From Rhyacichthys aspro (taxonomy: Eukaryota; Chordata; Actinopteri; Gobiiformes; Rhyacichthyidae): a stretch of DNA of 64,000 nt. Below are positions 1 to 12,300 of the stretch, piece by piece; the stretch's first letter is position 1, and each line of letters begins with the position of its first letter. Position numbers and translations under genes: made by a program. The notes under the pieces were generated by a model. The model ran no database searches. It was not told the DNA's origin and was given only the letters and a program-made list of their open reading frames with translations. The stretch spans positions 12,255,906 to 12,319,905 of the forward strand of contig CM072160.1 of NCBI GenBank assembly GCA_036850595.1, written 5' to 3'.

Positions 1-3000
1 GTTTCAATATTGATTCTTGCTGGTGATGTGTTAATATGACACTTTTAACAATATATTTATCCATAATAACATTTATTTTGGATAAATACATAGATAATAA
101 TCTCTAAAGCCACAGATGCATCAGGGCAGCCCCGCAGTTAGACAGCCAGTGTGTCTGTGTATAGTATCTGTTGTTGCAGTGACCTTGAACAACACACTGA
201 ACCCTGGCTGCTCCCGAGGCGTCCCTCCTGCTGACCAAGTCCTTTGACCCTCTCAGCTTGTGCATGTGCCTCTGAGGGATATGCAAAGAATTCGTAATTA
301 CACTGTACAAATGTATCGCCCTAAATTCCTATGTCAAAATACAGCTGTAAGCACCTTAAAATACATCTTGCCTAGCAAAGCCTTTTGCTCCTCTGCACAC
401 CGACACAAAACCAACGCCTCAACGCTCACGTTTATCAGGAGACCACATCTGTTACACATTCTTTTTTAATTTTGTGGGTTCCCAAATTTGACTTGTCTGT
501 GAATCTAGAGTGTTGTGAAGCCCAATTTGCAGGCCTGCAATTGCACTTTTTATTCTTGAATGCTTTGTGTATAGGTCTATCAGCTCGGCCTTTATGGAAA
601 TATTTTGCAGCTGTATTTTTTTTTCTCTCCAATCACATTCATTTTTCACAGCCATTGCACTTTAATTGCATTCCCTAAAAATAACACAAGAATTTTCCAT
701 AGATAATAACAGCTCTTTCACTTCATTTGTGTGAACACAAAGGTGGGTATTTTTGTGTTGTGAATAAGCTCATTTCAGGTCATTACTTGATTTGATTTGA
801 AGCAGTCTGTGTCTTATTTTTTTTAACAACTTGAATAGTGCAATAGTGCTCAACTGTCATGGCCTAAATAAGCTCATATTATCTTATACTTTATTTATAG
901 GCATAATACAGCAAATTAAAGGCAGACACACCCAGTCACATGCTTTTAAAAAGATGTTGTTAGAGGACACTTAGACTGTATATGACTGTAAAGTTGTGAC
1001 GGTTTGAATTACTATGAAGATTTAACACCAGTCATTTTATCACCACGGGCATTTACTAATTATTACAGTATACTGTTTTTACGTTCTACTATTACAACTA
1101 CAACTGTATTAAAATATGTTGCAACCCCTAAAAGGATCTATTATTTACACCTTAATTACACTCCCTATACAACCTTTCATTTTATTGGTCTGGTTTGTTA
1201 CTCAGTATTCTTTTTGCTTGTACTGCATGACTTGTGATACTACCTTTACCTTTAAGCCAAACCAGAAATACAGGTCTGAGATAATCCTTAGATGTTTGAT
1301 CGCTTTGCCTGTTTAGTATGTGTGTTTTTATAGTTACTCTATATAATGCCTTACTAAGATCACAAAATACAGGATACTTACATTGCAGTGTCTCAATTAT
1401 TGCTACATTAAAAAAATACATGACATTTACTTATGGTATTCATATACTTAGGTATTCATTTGATTATTTTGGGAGACATAAGAATGTATAAAATGTACAA
1501 GCATCTTTACAAAAATCCTTTTTCTCCCTTTTTTTTTTTTTTACATTTGAACACATTGTATCTCCGTGAGAATTTGGCTGAAGCTTCATAGGCTGTGAAT
1601 GACTTTGAAGCAGTAGGGGGTACATGGTGTATGTCGGTACAAGTAACACTCCAGTTATCAATCCACCTACAAATTATCATGTTCCTGCTGCAGAGGCAGT
1701 GAAATCAGAGAGAAGAACAAACACGCTCGAGCCTAAAAAATTTTCCCCTCATCGGTTCATGCACTTATAACACTTTGTTTGTGTCATTGTTGCTCCTGCA
1801 GGATCGCCTTCCCCCGACTGAGCTACAGGCTATAAAACAGAGCTGCTTTTCTGTCCTTAAGCTTTCCCACTTTCCTCTGTTTGTGTCCCCTCTCCTCCTG
1901 CTCATTGACTCTGCCTGTAAGGTGCTTTTAGCAGGCCTTGTGTGGCCCGGGTTACAGATAGATGTGTGGCCCTTGGGAGCCGCAGGCAGATAGCAACACT
2001 GATCATGTCAGACAGGCCGGGGAGGCTGCATAAGATCATCATCACCCAGCAGTGGAGTGAATCGCCACAGTGGCACTTTCACACAACCTCTGACCTCTGG
2101 GCTAACCTCTGAGGTCATGATCAAGGTCAAGGGTCAGTTAGGGCCTCTGTGATCCACTCGCAGCCTCCTCCTGCCTCTACTCACCCTAGTTTTTTCTTTC
2201 TCTCTTCTTCTATCTGTTTCTCTATCACTCACACTCTCCTTGACTGGCCGAGACCAATTGAGACATCCCATCCCCTGGGAGTGCAAAAAGGAAAGTAAGA
2301 GAAAATCAATAGGGAGGATGAGTGAAGACCTGGGGGTCCCATCAAAAACTTAATGTTTCTGGCTGTGATGGCATGATTCACACACATTCTCAAACGCACT
2401 GGTGTTATTTCTGACAAACAGGAAGATAGCAGTGTGTCTGGCATGGTAGGTGCAGAAATACCATAAATGATTTGCAAAGCTGTTGACTATGTGGACTTTA
2501 TGTGTATTTCACCTGCACCATCACTAATCCTTAGAGGGTGGCTGCCAAGAAATACAGTATATAAAACTTGACAGGATTTTACATCTGTTTTCCATCTTTG
2601 CCTGTGCTGCATGTGTAGCCTACATGTGTTGCCTCTGTCTATAGTGATCCTTAAACAGAGAAAGATACTGACGACTTAACTGAGAGAAACATAAAAACAG
2701 ATGGATTAACAAAGCACCAAAGTAACTAAATGGACGTGGTCAAACAAATATACAAACATAAGAACAGTTTATTCATCTAAATGTGAATAAATGCAATTAA
2801 GAACATGACATTTTTACCAATTAGCTGAGCACTGTTTTTGTGTTTCATTCTGTATAAAGAATACTGTACTTAAAACAAGTTTAAAATCTTTGTTTACTGT
2901 TTTGAGCTTTAAATAATGCCCATAACTTATGAAAGAGCCCTGTCTCTTATCAACACAAGACCACCTCAAGCAGGACATTACAATGATTGACTGAAAATAA

Positions 3001-4294
3001 AACCACTCAGATGAAAGGGAGGATATAAAATGCACCAAGAATACAAAACCTCTTAGGGATAAGTAGTGACACACACATGCACAAAGAGGTCTTTTTTCGA
3101 ACTTGGTGAAGAAAAGTGAATGGATGGAGCAGGAAGGAGGAGGACCCACTGGAGAGACACATGCTTCTTGCTTCATCTCCTCCCACTCCTCCTTGTCGAC
3201 CATTTTTTCCGCTTACATTCAGACTTCAGGACACACTCTCCGTCTGTGGGGAGGAATAATGTTGTCCCAGCCTTGCTGTGTTTTTCCTGCCCATCAGAGC
3301 TCAGACACAACACTGTGCAAGGTTTCCAACACTGCCACTCTCATCATTTTTTCATGAGTTTTGATCAGAATGCATTCCCTACAGTGATGAGCCGGACACT
3401 TGAGCCTAAACAGCTCAAAGCCACTGTGTGTCTCTGTGTTAAGAATTCTGTTGCGTCAACCATGATTTGTGATTTAAATTACCAAGTTTTGAAGTGAGTC
3501 ACATATTTAGATTCTCAGTTGGAGGGAGCTAGGTCGTAATTAATAAATAAAACATTACAGACAAAAACCTTTTCAAAGTCTCTCTGCTGCATGCTTAATT
3601 CCAAGTAAAATGTTTATTCATTGGCCACATTAAACATGCATGTTTGAATATAAATCCCTATGTGAACGCGTGTGCTGGCAACTTTGTGCTAGTGTAGGGA
3701 GACACCTAGTGGTCAAACAACTGCAGCGAAACTTGGGAGCGCTTGGACTCAGTTTAATAATCCTCACAAGTTTTAGAAAACTTTTCCAGCGCAAGCCATA
3801 CAGGCCTCTTTCTTCCCTGTCAAAATCACTGACACTGTGTGCCATTTTCTCTGAAGATCATCGGCGTACTATGCTCAACTAAATAAGTAATGTGAAATAA
3901 CTTATGTGTTCAGGAAAAAACGGACTTTGGTTGTTTCATAACTAGGACACTGCACAAGGTCTTACCCAGCCACAAGCGCCTGGAAGGGCAACCTGTGTCA
4001 GCAGCAGCTTCACAAAAGCCTCATTCACCGCTGGGGAGAGGAACTCGAAGCTGTGCTGCCACGTCATGTTTGCACCGCTACAGTGTGTTTGTGTAGCCAA
4101 TACTCTGTTTTTACCCAGAGCCACACTGGACAGGTATGGCTCGGACTGAGTTAAAGGTGTGAATACAAACTTTGACCTTAGACCAAGAGGCTGCGATGAA
4201 CTATAGGACTTAACTCTTGCTTCATAATGTAGTTAGAAAAGAGGAGTTATGAATAATGTGACTGTAGAGGCAGGAGCCGTTGAAAGAGTTTGAG
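1..4294. other. Non-genic left flank, no gene recognised
   Basis: No open reading frame here resembles a protein family I know, and none is joined by convincing splice sites. The base composition is AT-rich, with ordinary homopolymer runs (for example a T-run near 1529-1542). A cluster of nuclear-receptor half-sites lies at 2091-2136 and is listed separately. The last few hundred bases should hold the promoter and 5' UTR of the fucosyltransferase, but no TATA box or other decisive element stands out. Confidence 0.6.
2091..2136. promoter_or_regulatory. Cluster of nuclear-receptor half-sites (DR1 and ERR-type)
   Basis: TGACCT is at 2091-2096, AGGTCA at 2112-2117, and AGGTCA-A-GGGTCA at 2124-2136. 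The last is a direct repeat with one-base spacing (DR1), the arrangement bound by HNF4 and RXR heterodimers. It is preceded by TCA, giving TCAAGGTCA, the extended half-site used by ERR and SF-1 type monomers. The motifs are read directly from the sequence. That they act as an enhancer, and on which gene, is inference; the nearest coding gene is the fucosyltransferase about 2.2 kb away. Confidence 0.35.
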
Positions 4295-5416
4295 ATGCAA
4301 CGTCACTTGGTGGATGCAGAGGCTCGTGCTCTCAGGCATCTGCTCAGATGTGGTGCGCGCGCTCTGAAGAGGGCACGCTCCTCTGTGCCTGTGGCCACAG
4401 CGGGGTTTTTCGTGTTTCTGGGCGCGTGTCTGCTCTACCTACCAGATCCCTTCCGCCAGGAGCAGCCAGCATCAGTTGCTGCCAATGCGGGCGTGACGCT
4501 GCTCATCTGGGCTCATCCGTTCGGCCAATACCGGAAGCTGCCAGACTGCTGGGTGCGCTATCGCATCAAGGGGTGCACGCTAACGGACGACCACCTTGCG
4601 TACTCTCACGCAGACGCTGTGATCATCCATCACAGGGAGGTCGCCACGGGCGCAGCCGGACTTCCACCTGAGCCGCGTCCTCGTGCGCAAAAGTGGATCT
4701 GGATGAACTATGAGTCTCCCGCGCACGCGCCTGGTCTGTGGAAGCTTGAGGGCAAGTTCAACCTGACGCTGAGTTATCGCGCGGACTCGGACATCTTCTT
4801 ACCCTATGGTTATCTGGTCCCGAGCAGTGTCCAGAGCCGCGACGCGCACCCGCTACAAGCACCCTCGCACGCACGTCTGCTGCGGCCGCGCCTTGTGGCC
4901 TGGGTCATCAGCAACTGGTCTGACACGCAGGCGCGCGTGGCCTTCTACAACGAGCTGCAGCGCTACGTGCGCGTAAACGTGTACGGACGCGCGGGCCTCC
5001 CTTTGTCGTCCGGCAGCGGAAGCGTGGTGCGGCTCGCGTCCAGGTACCAGTTCTACCTCGCGCTAGAGAACTCACAACATGCAGACTACATCACGGAGAA
5101 GTTGTGGAACGCAGTGGTGGCAGGCGCAGTGCCCGTGGTCCTCGGCGCGTCCCGATGGAACTACGAGCGCTTTCTGCCGCCCGAGGCCTTCATCCACGTG
5201 GATGACTTCCCCACTGTGCGGGACTTGGCCCGATACCTGCTCATGCTCCGCCGCAACCCTAGCAGACTGCGGCGCCATCTGGACTGGAGGGAGGGCTACA
5301 GCGTGGTACAGCCCGCCTTCTGGGCCCACCACTACTGCACCGCCTGCAGGGCCGTGCGCAAGACCAGGGGCACCACTCAGGTGGTCCACAGTTTGGAGCA
5401 GTGGTTCCGTTCCTAA
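4295..5416 (+). CDS. Alpha-(1,3)-fucosyltransferase, GT10 family (FUT4/7/9 group)
   Basis: A single open exon encodes 373 aa from the ATG at 4295; the frame opens slightly earlier but only at a TTG. The family transfers fucose from GDP-fucose to N-acetyllactosamine in the Golgi, making Lewis x-type epitopes. The layout is a type II membrane protein: a short basic cytoplasmic tail, one membrane segment at about residues 31-49, a stem, then the catalytic domain. The hallmark motif ENSQHADYITEKLW followed by AGAVPVVLG is present, as are the C-terminal FIHVDDFP motif and paired cysteines (YCTACRAV). N-glycosylation sequons occur at NLT and NWS. The intronless structure and the ISNW, AFYNEL and FIHVDDFP segments look closest to FUT4, while KLWNA rather than KLWRNA recalls FUT9, so the paralogue is left open. 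The CDS is visibly GC-richer than its AT-rich flanks. An ATTAAA at 5506-5511 may be the poly(A) signal. Confidence 0.93.
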   Translation: MQRHLVDAEARALRHLLRCGARALKRARSSVPVATAGFFVFLGACLLYLPDPFRQEQPASVAANAGVTLLIWAHPFGQYRKLPDCWVRYRIKGCTLTDDHLAYSHADAVIIHHREVATGAAGLPPEPRPRAQKWIWMNYESPAHAPGLWKLEGKFNLTLSYRADSDIFLPYGYLVPSSVQSRDAHPLQAPSHARLLRPRLVAWVISNWSDTQARVAFYNELQRYVRVNVYGRAGLPLSSGSGSVVRLASRYQFYLALENSQHADYITEKLWNAVVAGAVPVVLGASRWNYERFLPPEAFIHVDDFPTVRDLARYLLMLRRNPSRLRRHLDWREGYSVVQPAFWAHHYCTACRAVRKTRGTTQVVHSLEQWFRS

Positions 5417-8400
5417 ACCAGCTTCAACTCATTATGTTTCTCCTCTGTTTGAAGAATGGACGAGGTCACTGCACCTTGCGACCTTTACATCACTGTGGTT
5501 CACCTATTAAATATGTAAAACCAAAAATATAGGCATTTATGTTGGGTTTTTTTTTTTGTTTTGTTTTGTTTTGGGGTTTTTTTAACCAAATGTTATTTTT
5601 TTACAAACACTGACTGACAGAGACATTTTTATTCACAAGTCCTTCAAAACGACAAAAAGTTTAACCAATTATTTATTTTTGTGGTATTTATGAAAGTTCT
5701 CCCTGCAGATGCGGGGTTCAGCTAATAACATTTCCATAGAAATTATCAACTTGAATTATGAAAAAATGACATGTAAATTTATTAATCATTATGGATGTGA
5801 AAGCCTAATTGTTGAATGAAGAAACACATATTTGTAAATGAAGAAATATTACGGGTAAAAGTAAATATGGTCGTGTTATTTATTTTAAGAAGCGATGATG
5901 TCCCTTTGATTGACATTCAAGTGCAAGTGATACCTGCTAATTCACCTGTTTCTCAATTGTTTCTCAGGGCTTTTTAATTCAGCGTCTTCTGATCTGTTAG
6001 CCTCGGGTAATACACACAGCAGATTTCATTCATCTAAACAGGCCATCTGAAACTTATAACAGCTTCTTGAGGCTTGTGAGGAGAAAAAAAAATGGATTTA
6101 GCGCCAGATGTCAAAGGGCATTAGTTTTAAGTTAAGTTTTCTTAGCATTACCATTACTTAGCGTACCAGCATTAATTCACAGAAACACATTTGAGAAAAA
6201 AAAACGTATGTAGCTGTGATCAATGACTCAACACATGACTCAGGATTAATGCGTTCAGTGAAGTATGCACACAGGTGGAGTCACAGGTGGCTGATGGTTT
6301 AAAAGGTGCAGCATTCTCTTTTTTCATGGCTCCCTCTATTGTCACTCTATAGAAACACAGGTGTTAAATAGGTAGCCTACAAAGATAAGATTTTCCTCTT
6401 AAACAACCATTCTCAGAAGTCATGTTATGTACTTGCAAGCAGGTAAAAGCCAAATCCTGACCCTTTTTCTTTTTAAATAAAAGTTTACTTTTCAGAAATT
6501 CTACACCTTTCATTTCATTTTTGCTTTGCATTGCTGTGTCATTATTCAAAATGTTGAAATGTGGCGCTGCACTTTCTCTGTTACTTGGCGGTTTGCACAC
6601 CAAAAAATGCCCCACAGAATCAGAAATTGTTTCACGTCTGCTCATATGTTTTCTCAGGAACTTCACAACTCCTCCAAGGTCTTCCCAGCATTAGCGGGAC
6701 CCCCGAGGTGGAGGAGTCAGTGTGAGTTTTTGCAGTTGCCCTTGTTCAGCAAAGGTGAGTTTTGTGTTGCCCTGCACAGGAATTTATCCCACATACAATA
6801 CAACCCAATAATAACAGTACTCATGAACAAAGTTTTTCAGTGAAATCCATTTGAAACTAGAAGTTAAGCCAAAGCTCTGTATCAGCATTTAACAAAAAGC
6901 CTTCTTCAGTTACACTGCCATTCATAACCAAGGGGCCTCTGGCTAGAGACACACTAATCTCATTTGTACAGCAACAGATGTTTCTCTTAAAAACATCCGT
7001 TGACCGGGGAGTGAAAAGTCTGCCTCTCTCATTCTCACAAGGGATCAAAGACACCAGTCTAATCGCTCTGAAATCTGTCACATTTGCACTGGTTTTTTAA
7101 CAGACATAGAGATTTTCCAGTAGACTAACACTGTCGTAAAATATAAACATATCTGTCCCTTTCACACAACCGTCACGGATTTGACAAGAAAGCTTTCATG
7201 TTGTGTACATCAAACACCAGCATATGGGGGCACAAAAACAAAAGGGAGAAGCAAATGCATATGAAACAAGTAACCCCCTTGACAAATAAACAGTACGGTG
7301 TTCCCATGGCAGCGCTGTGCAGTAATCTGACGGCTGGCTTCCCATGGCTGTGTCTCCCTGCCCCATAGACCTCCACTCTGTCTCACTGATGGCTCTTTGG
7401 ATTGCAATCATCCATCTTACTGTCAAAGACAAAAAAAAAAAAAAAAAGGAGGAGGGGGGGCAAGAAAGGGGAAATCACACACAACATCTCTTTTCTTGCT
7501 CCCTTGTGTCCAACAAACAAGCCACCCCACTGTGAGCAGAGGCTACACATGGACCACAGGCCCTTTCCAGTACGATATGTGTGCATGATCCATTGAGGGG
7601 AAGTGTGTGGGTGTGCATCTCTGGTTTGTCTGTGCCTGCCCATTAGACTGTATGATCAGTCACTGGAGTGTACACGGGGGAGCAGCAGACATGTCTCATC
7701 TTGCAGCTGATCAAAAGCACCAGAGACTTGTTCCCTTATGGCCAGGAAAGCGGGCCTCATATCAACACGTCTCTGTTCAGTAGACAAGAAAAACAAGGGA
7801 CAAATAGATAGACAGAGGGAGGGGACAGAAACAGACATAGCACCCATGAAAGGATGAACTGGGCCAGAGTGGAATATATGACAATAACACGATGTAATGC
7901 TGTTGCATCCACCAATCATGTTGCAAAAAGCACCCATTTTATTTATTTTTTTTGTGTGTGATCTTTCCCTGTAACACAGTATAAGAGAATTTGTTCCACC
8001 ATTGATTTCAGTTTGTGTCCACGCATTCACAGATTTGAATGGCAGTAGTAACCCTGACTACAAAAGAGTGTTATGCGATCACCCTCAGAGAAGACAAAGA
8101 CCAGGAGTAAAAAGAAAACACAAAAGCGAGAATGAAAAGCAGGGAGGAGTCTGGCCTGTAAGTAGTTCAGACACGCTGTGAAGCTGTGGCATCGTGTGTG
8201 AATGTAATTATGTGCAATAAAGTGGCGACACTGCAAAATGAATCTCTTTGTTGTTGTGTGTACTTTAATCTTACTTCAATAATCAACACAGATAAATATC
8301 TTGTGGGTACAGCGTGGTGTAAATGGAAGCACAACAAAGCAACTTGAACAAGGTTTAGTATCAAAGATAATGAAACATGCAGCAGAATCAATTAAGTGAC

Positions 8401-9362
8401 TGCTTTTTCTATTTCAGTCATGACCTTATTACATTTTAAAGAGAGACCTAACCCGATCTGACATGTTAGTCCTCAAAGACTAAACAACAGATGCACAAGT
8501 CTGTCTCACACACAACAATAGGTCAACATAAGAACGGCAAAGCAGAGAAAACAAAAACAAGGTAAAAAAAAATGTATTCAGCTCACTCTCACAGAGACTC
8601 ATGAAACAATACTTGTGTTGGTTTGAGTTATGAAGACATCAGTCAGGTTTAGAGCTCCAAACAAATTCAGACGCACTGGGCCAGAGCACATTTGTCTGTG
8701 CTGGCCCAAAACTAAGAAGATCCAGCATCCTTTCAGTTGTTATCCAGATAATGCACTCGCCAGATGCTATTCCTTTCACCTCACTTATTTTAAGCAGATC
8801 TTCTTGGCAGATTGTCATGTCTTGCCTCAGTTTAACAAGACAGAGCTCACAGAGAACAGACAGAGGAAGAAATATGGCTGACAGGCTGACATGAGATGAA
8901 CCCCAGTGTCGTTCCAAGAATGTGTATGACACTCAATACTGGACCCAAAACACTAAACACAGTGTCTTTGGTCCAGCTCTTGGGAACAGACTCTGAGAGC
9001 TGTACAACATCTGCCAACAAAACTCATGTGTTTGGTAAGCAGTCTTTTATCTGAAGAAAGAAAGTCACCAAAACCCTGCAATCACTTTATGAGATAATAT
9101 TTCAGAGTGCCAAACCTTGTAATTGCTGTAAAGGTTTTGCAAAGCAGGCTTAAACAATACAATGATTTACAGGCTCATATTGGCTTTTCATAAAGACACC
9201 AAAGCCTAAGCATAGAAAAAGATCATAATTAGGCCAATAAATCTTAAATATAAAAGTAGAAAACAATACATTATACATCATCCATTTTAAAAATGGAATG
9301 TCCTAAGGGCTAATTTGCATCCAATGTTTTTATAAATACACATTTAAAACAAAAGTCTATTC
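5417..9362. other. Intergenic region between fucosyltransferase and col26a1 3' ends
   Basis: About 3.9 kb without a recognisable gene. It starts with the fucosyltransferase 3' UTR, including T-rich tracts at 5548-5582, and ends with the 3' UTR of the minus-strand collagen. An A-run lies near 7430-7447. The open frames here are short and overlap each other on both strands with no family resemblance. I see no RNA gene. Confidence 0.5.
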
Positions 9363-12300
9363 TTAAAGAGGGGTTTGTTTTTGTCTCTTGCCCAATGCTC
9401 GAGGAGTTTGAAGAGGTGGCAGGCGTTTGATCTTAATGGTGGGCAAGGACAAGGGGTCTGAGATGCTGCCAAAACCAGATCCTTCAGAGTTTTCTGCCAA
9501 AAATAAAATCAAATAAATAGTATGAATTTACTCTATATAGCATTGCTCAGAAGTGTGTCTTCTTCTCACCATGAACGCCGATCATATGCTCCAGTATCAG
9601 AACTCTCTCTGCCAGGATTTTCAGTGCCTCTCTGAGCTGCTGCACAGCCTCACCCTAAACAGCACCATTTTAGGTATATTTTTTGAAGGAACTTAAATCA
9701 AGTTATAAAGTCTTACCTCATTCACAGTATCTCCTGGTTCACCTTTTGGCCCTGCTGGTCCCTGTTGAAAAGAATTGTTTTATCTCTTGTCTTGTCTGTG
9801 TGTATGTTGCCTGACAATACGACCTTATACTTACAGGTAAACCCTTCTCCCCTGACACACCTGGAGCCCCCTAGAAGAAGGAAAAATTACTTCACAACAC
9901 CGGACACATGCATGCTTTTTCATGAGCCCCATGTCCTGTCTAAATCATGCTGGTGGAGGAAAAGGATCAGGTTTAAAGGCTGTGGCCCACCAGAGAGCTG
10001 ACTACAGACATGGCCGCTATGATTACTGAGACCTTATCTTGGACCAAAGCGAGAGAGCAGGATTAGTCGTGGCTTGGAGTGACTCTTTGAAGAAAAGCTT
10101 GTTCACCTTTAATGTGTTTAAGTTTGCATGACAGCTAGGGTCTTTTACAACATCTAGAACAAAAAAGTATGTTTGATAGTTTTGTTCAAATATCTTCAGC
10201 CATGCCATTAGTCTTATCATTTTGAACAGTTTAAAAGCAGCCTCACCCTTTCCCCTGGATCTCCCTTAGGTCCAGGATCACCAGGCAAGCCTCGAGGGCC
10301 TTCCTTTCCCTAATGCCAGAAAAAAGGAGTACATGTTTATCAGGAGTTGCTCATACATTCATATTTTTATTGGTTAGCAGTGATGGATACTAACATCTTG
10401 TCCAGGAAGACCAGACATCCCCTCAGGTCCTCTCACTCCTGCAGGACCTGGAATTGATTAGATGTTAGATCATATATGTTGTTCTAGTCAAACGTTTTTT
10501 ATTGCTTCTTAATGTTACCTGCTGGGCCGACGGGACCTGCTGGACCAGGAGGGCCCACAACCACCTGTGGCGTCGGGACAACTGGAGGGACAGACAGGAA
10601 TAAGAATACAACAGTCTAATCTGATATCTATTTTCATGATATTACTGATCCATGTTATTACTGAAGTGCTTGTTAATTAGCCTGACTTTAAAAAGTTCAG
10701 AATTTGATCCCAGATGTTGCCCCTGACACATCAGAAAAACAACTTGACTGGCTTCTACTGGGTCAGTTATCTCTTGAAACTATTGGTCCTCCAAAAGCCA
10801 TAACCACAGCACTGAAGTAACAAAACTAAGAAATGAAGACATCAGGTCAACAGTGAGGCTACAGTTTCATTAGAGGTCAACAGCAGGATTCAGTCTAACA
10901 GTAATCAGACTGACAGTGATAGGCAGGACCAGCTGGCCAGTCTAAATGAGGGCTCAGTAATGGAGCAGGACGCACTTAGACATTGATCTATATCCGTAGA
11001 AAATGGAAACATGAAAAGGAAGTCTTGTCAGATTTAAGAGTAAACTTATGAGTATGAATTTTGTTTGAATCTGAGCCACACATCCACTTTCTCACCACTT
11101 GAACATATGTTCAGAGTCTTTCCCCATGTTCAGACAGCGCTGTTACATTATGGCACCGCTCCACAGAAATGGTCTAGAAGCAGCAGATTTCCCTCTGGAA
11201 CTAATTTTCTAATGTTACACTCTCCCTGCGCCTGGCTGCCTCCCCAAGAAACTCCACATGAGTGGCAGACTATCTCCTCCCTTGTTCGTAGCCAGCCCAG
11301 CTCTTGGCTAAGGGCCGCAGCCTGTTCCCCAAAACGCAGACTGTTGTGCTGACAGCTAACAAATTAGGCCTGATTTACAGCCAGTTGCCCCCCCTCAGCT
11401 AACATGGTCCCACAGACCCAAATCTGCATAGTTCCAGAGCCGCAGACACAGGCCTGGGCTCAGAAAGGCAGATCCAGCCAAAAATGTAATGAGAGCCAGC
11501 AGGCTTCATGAGGTAATGCCTACATGGTCCTCTGCTGCCTCCCTGTGGTCAATCTACACACGAAAGAAACTAATCAGAACATCTTGTCATGTGTAATTCA
11601 TAACACTAATGATTGCACAGATGTAAACAGACTAAATAATCCCTTGATCCTGTATGATTACAAATAACCACAGGCAACGAGAAATTTGTATTAACCCCCA
11701 GTGACATTATGACATTGATTAACATGTTTTATTTTTTATAAATTTTAGGCCAAAAAGGGAATGTTTAGTTTTTTTCTACTTGTATTAAGCTTCTTTGTTG
11801 CTGGCTGTGTTAAATGAGGTCGCTATAAACAGTGGCTGAGCAGCAGCAAAGCACACGGAAACAATTAAAGCTCAATCTAAACCAGTCTTTTGCCTAGAAA
11901 ACTCAATTTCAGCTGTTGCAAAAAGCCCACAAACCTACAGTTTTAGGTTACAGGTATGGTTCTTGTCTGCTTTCACCTGTGCTTTTCTACCTTCAAACAT
12001 TATGTTCTGTTGATAATATAGGACTGTAAAGGATTTATGGAGATCTGTTAAACTGAGACTAACTTCTGTTCAGACCATGTTAATGCCCAAATGCATTTAC
12101 AGTTGTAAATGCCATGTTTGATAAATGCCCTTTTATTCCACTCTAATTCTACAGATAAATGAATAAAATTAGGGGGGTTAGGTCCCGGACAACGAGAGAG
12201 AATCAGGCTTACCTTCGGACTCAAAAACATCACCCCTCACCCGGATGGGAGAGAAACCAGGTCCTGGGGGACCCGCTGGACCAGGAAGACCTGGGATACC

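Noticed and set aside
5072..5389. 105-codon minus-strand frame
   Set aside because: It lies antisense within the fucosyltransferase CDS and its protein has no family resemblance.
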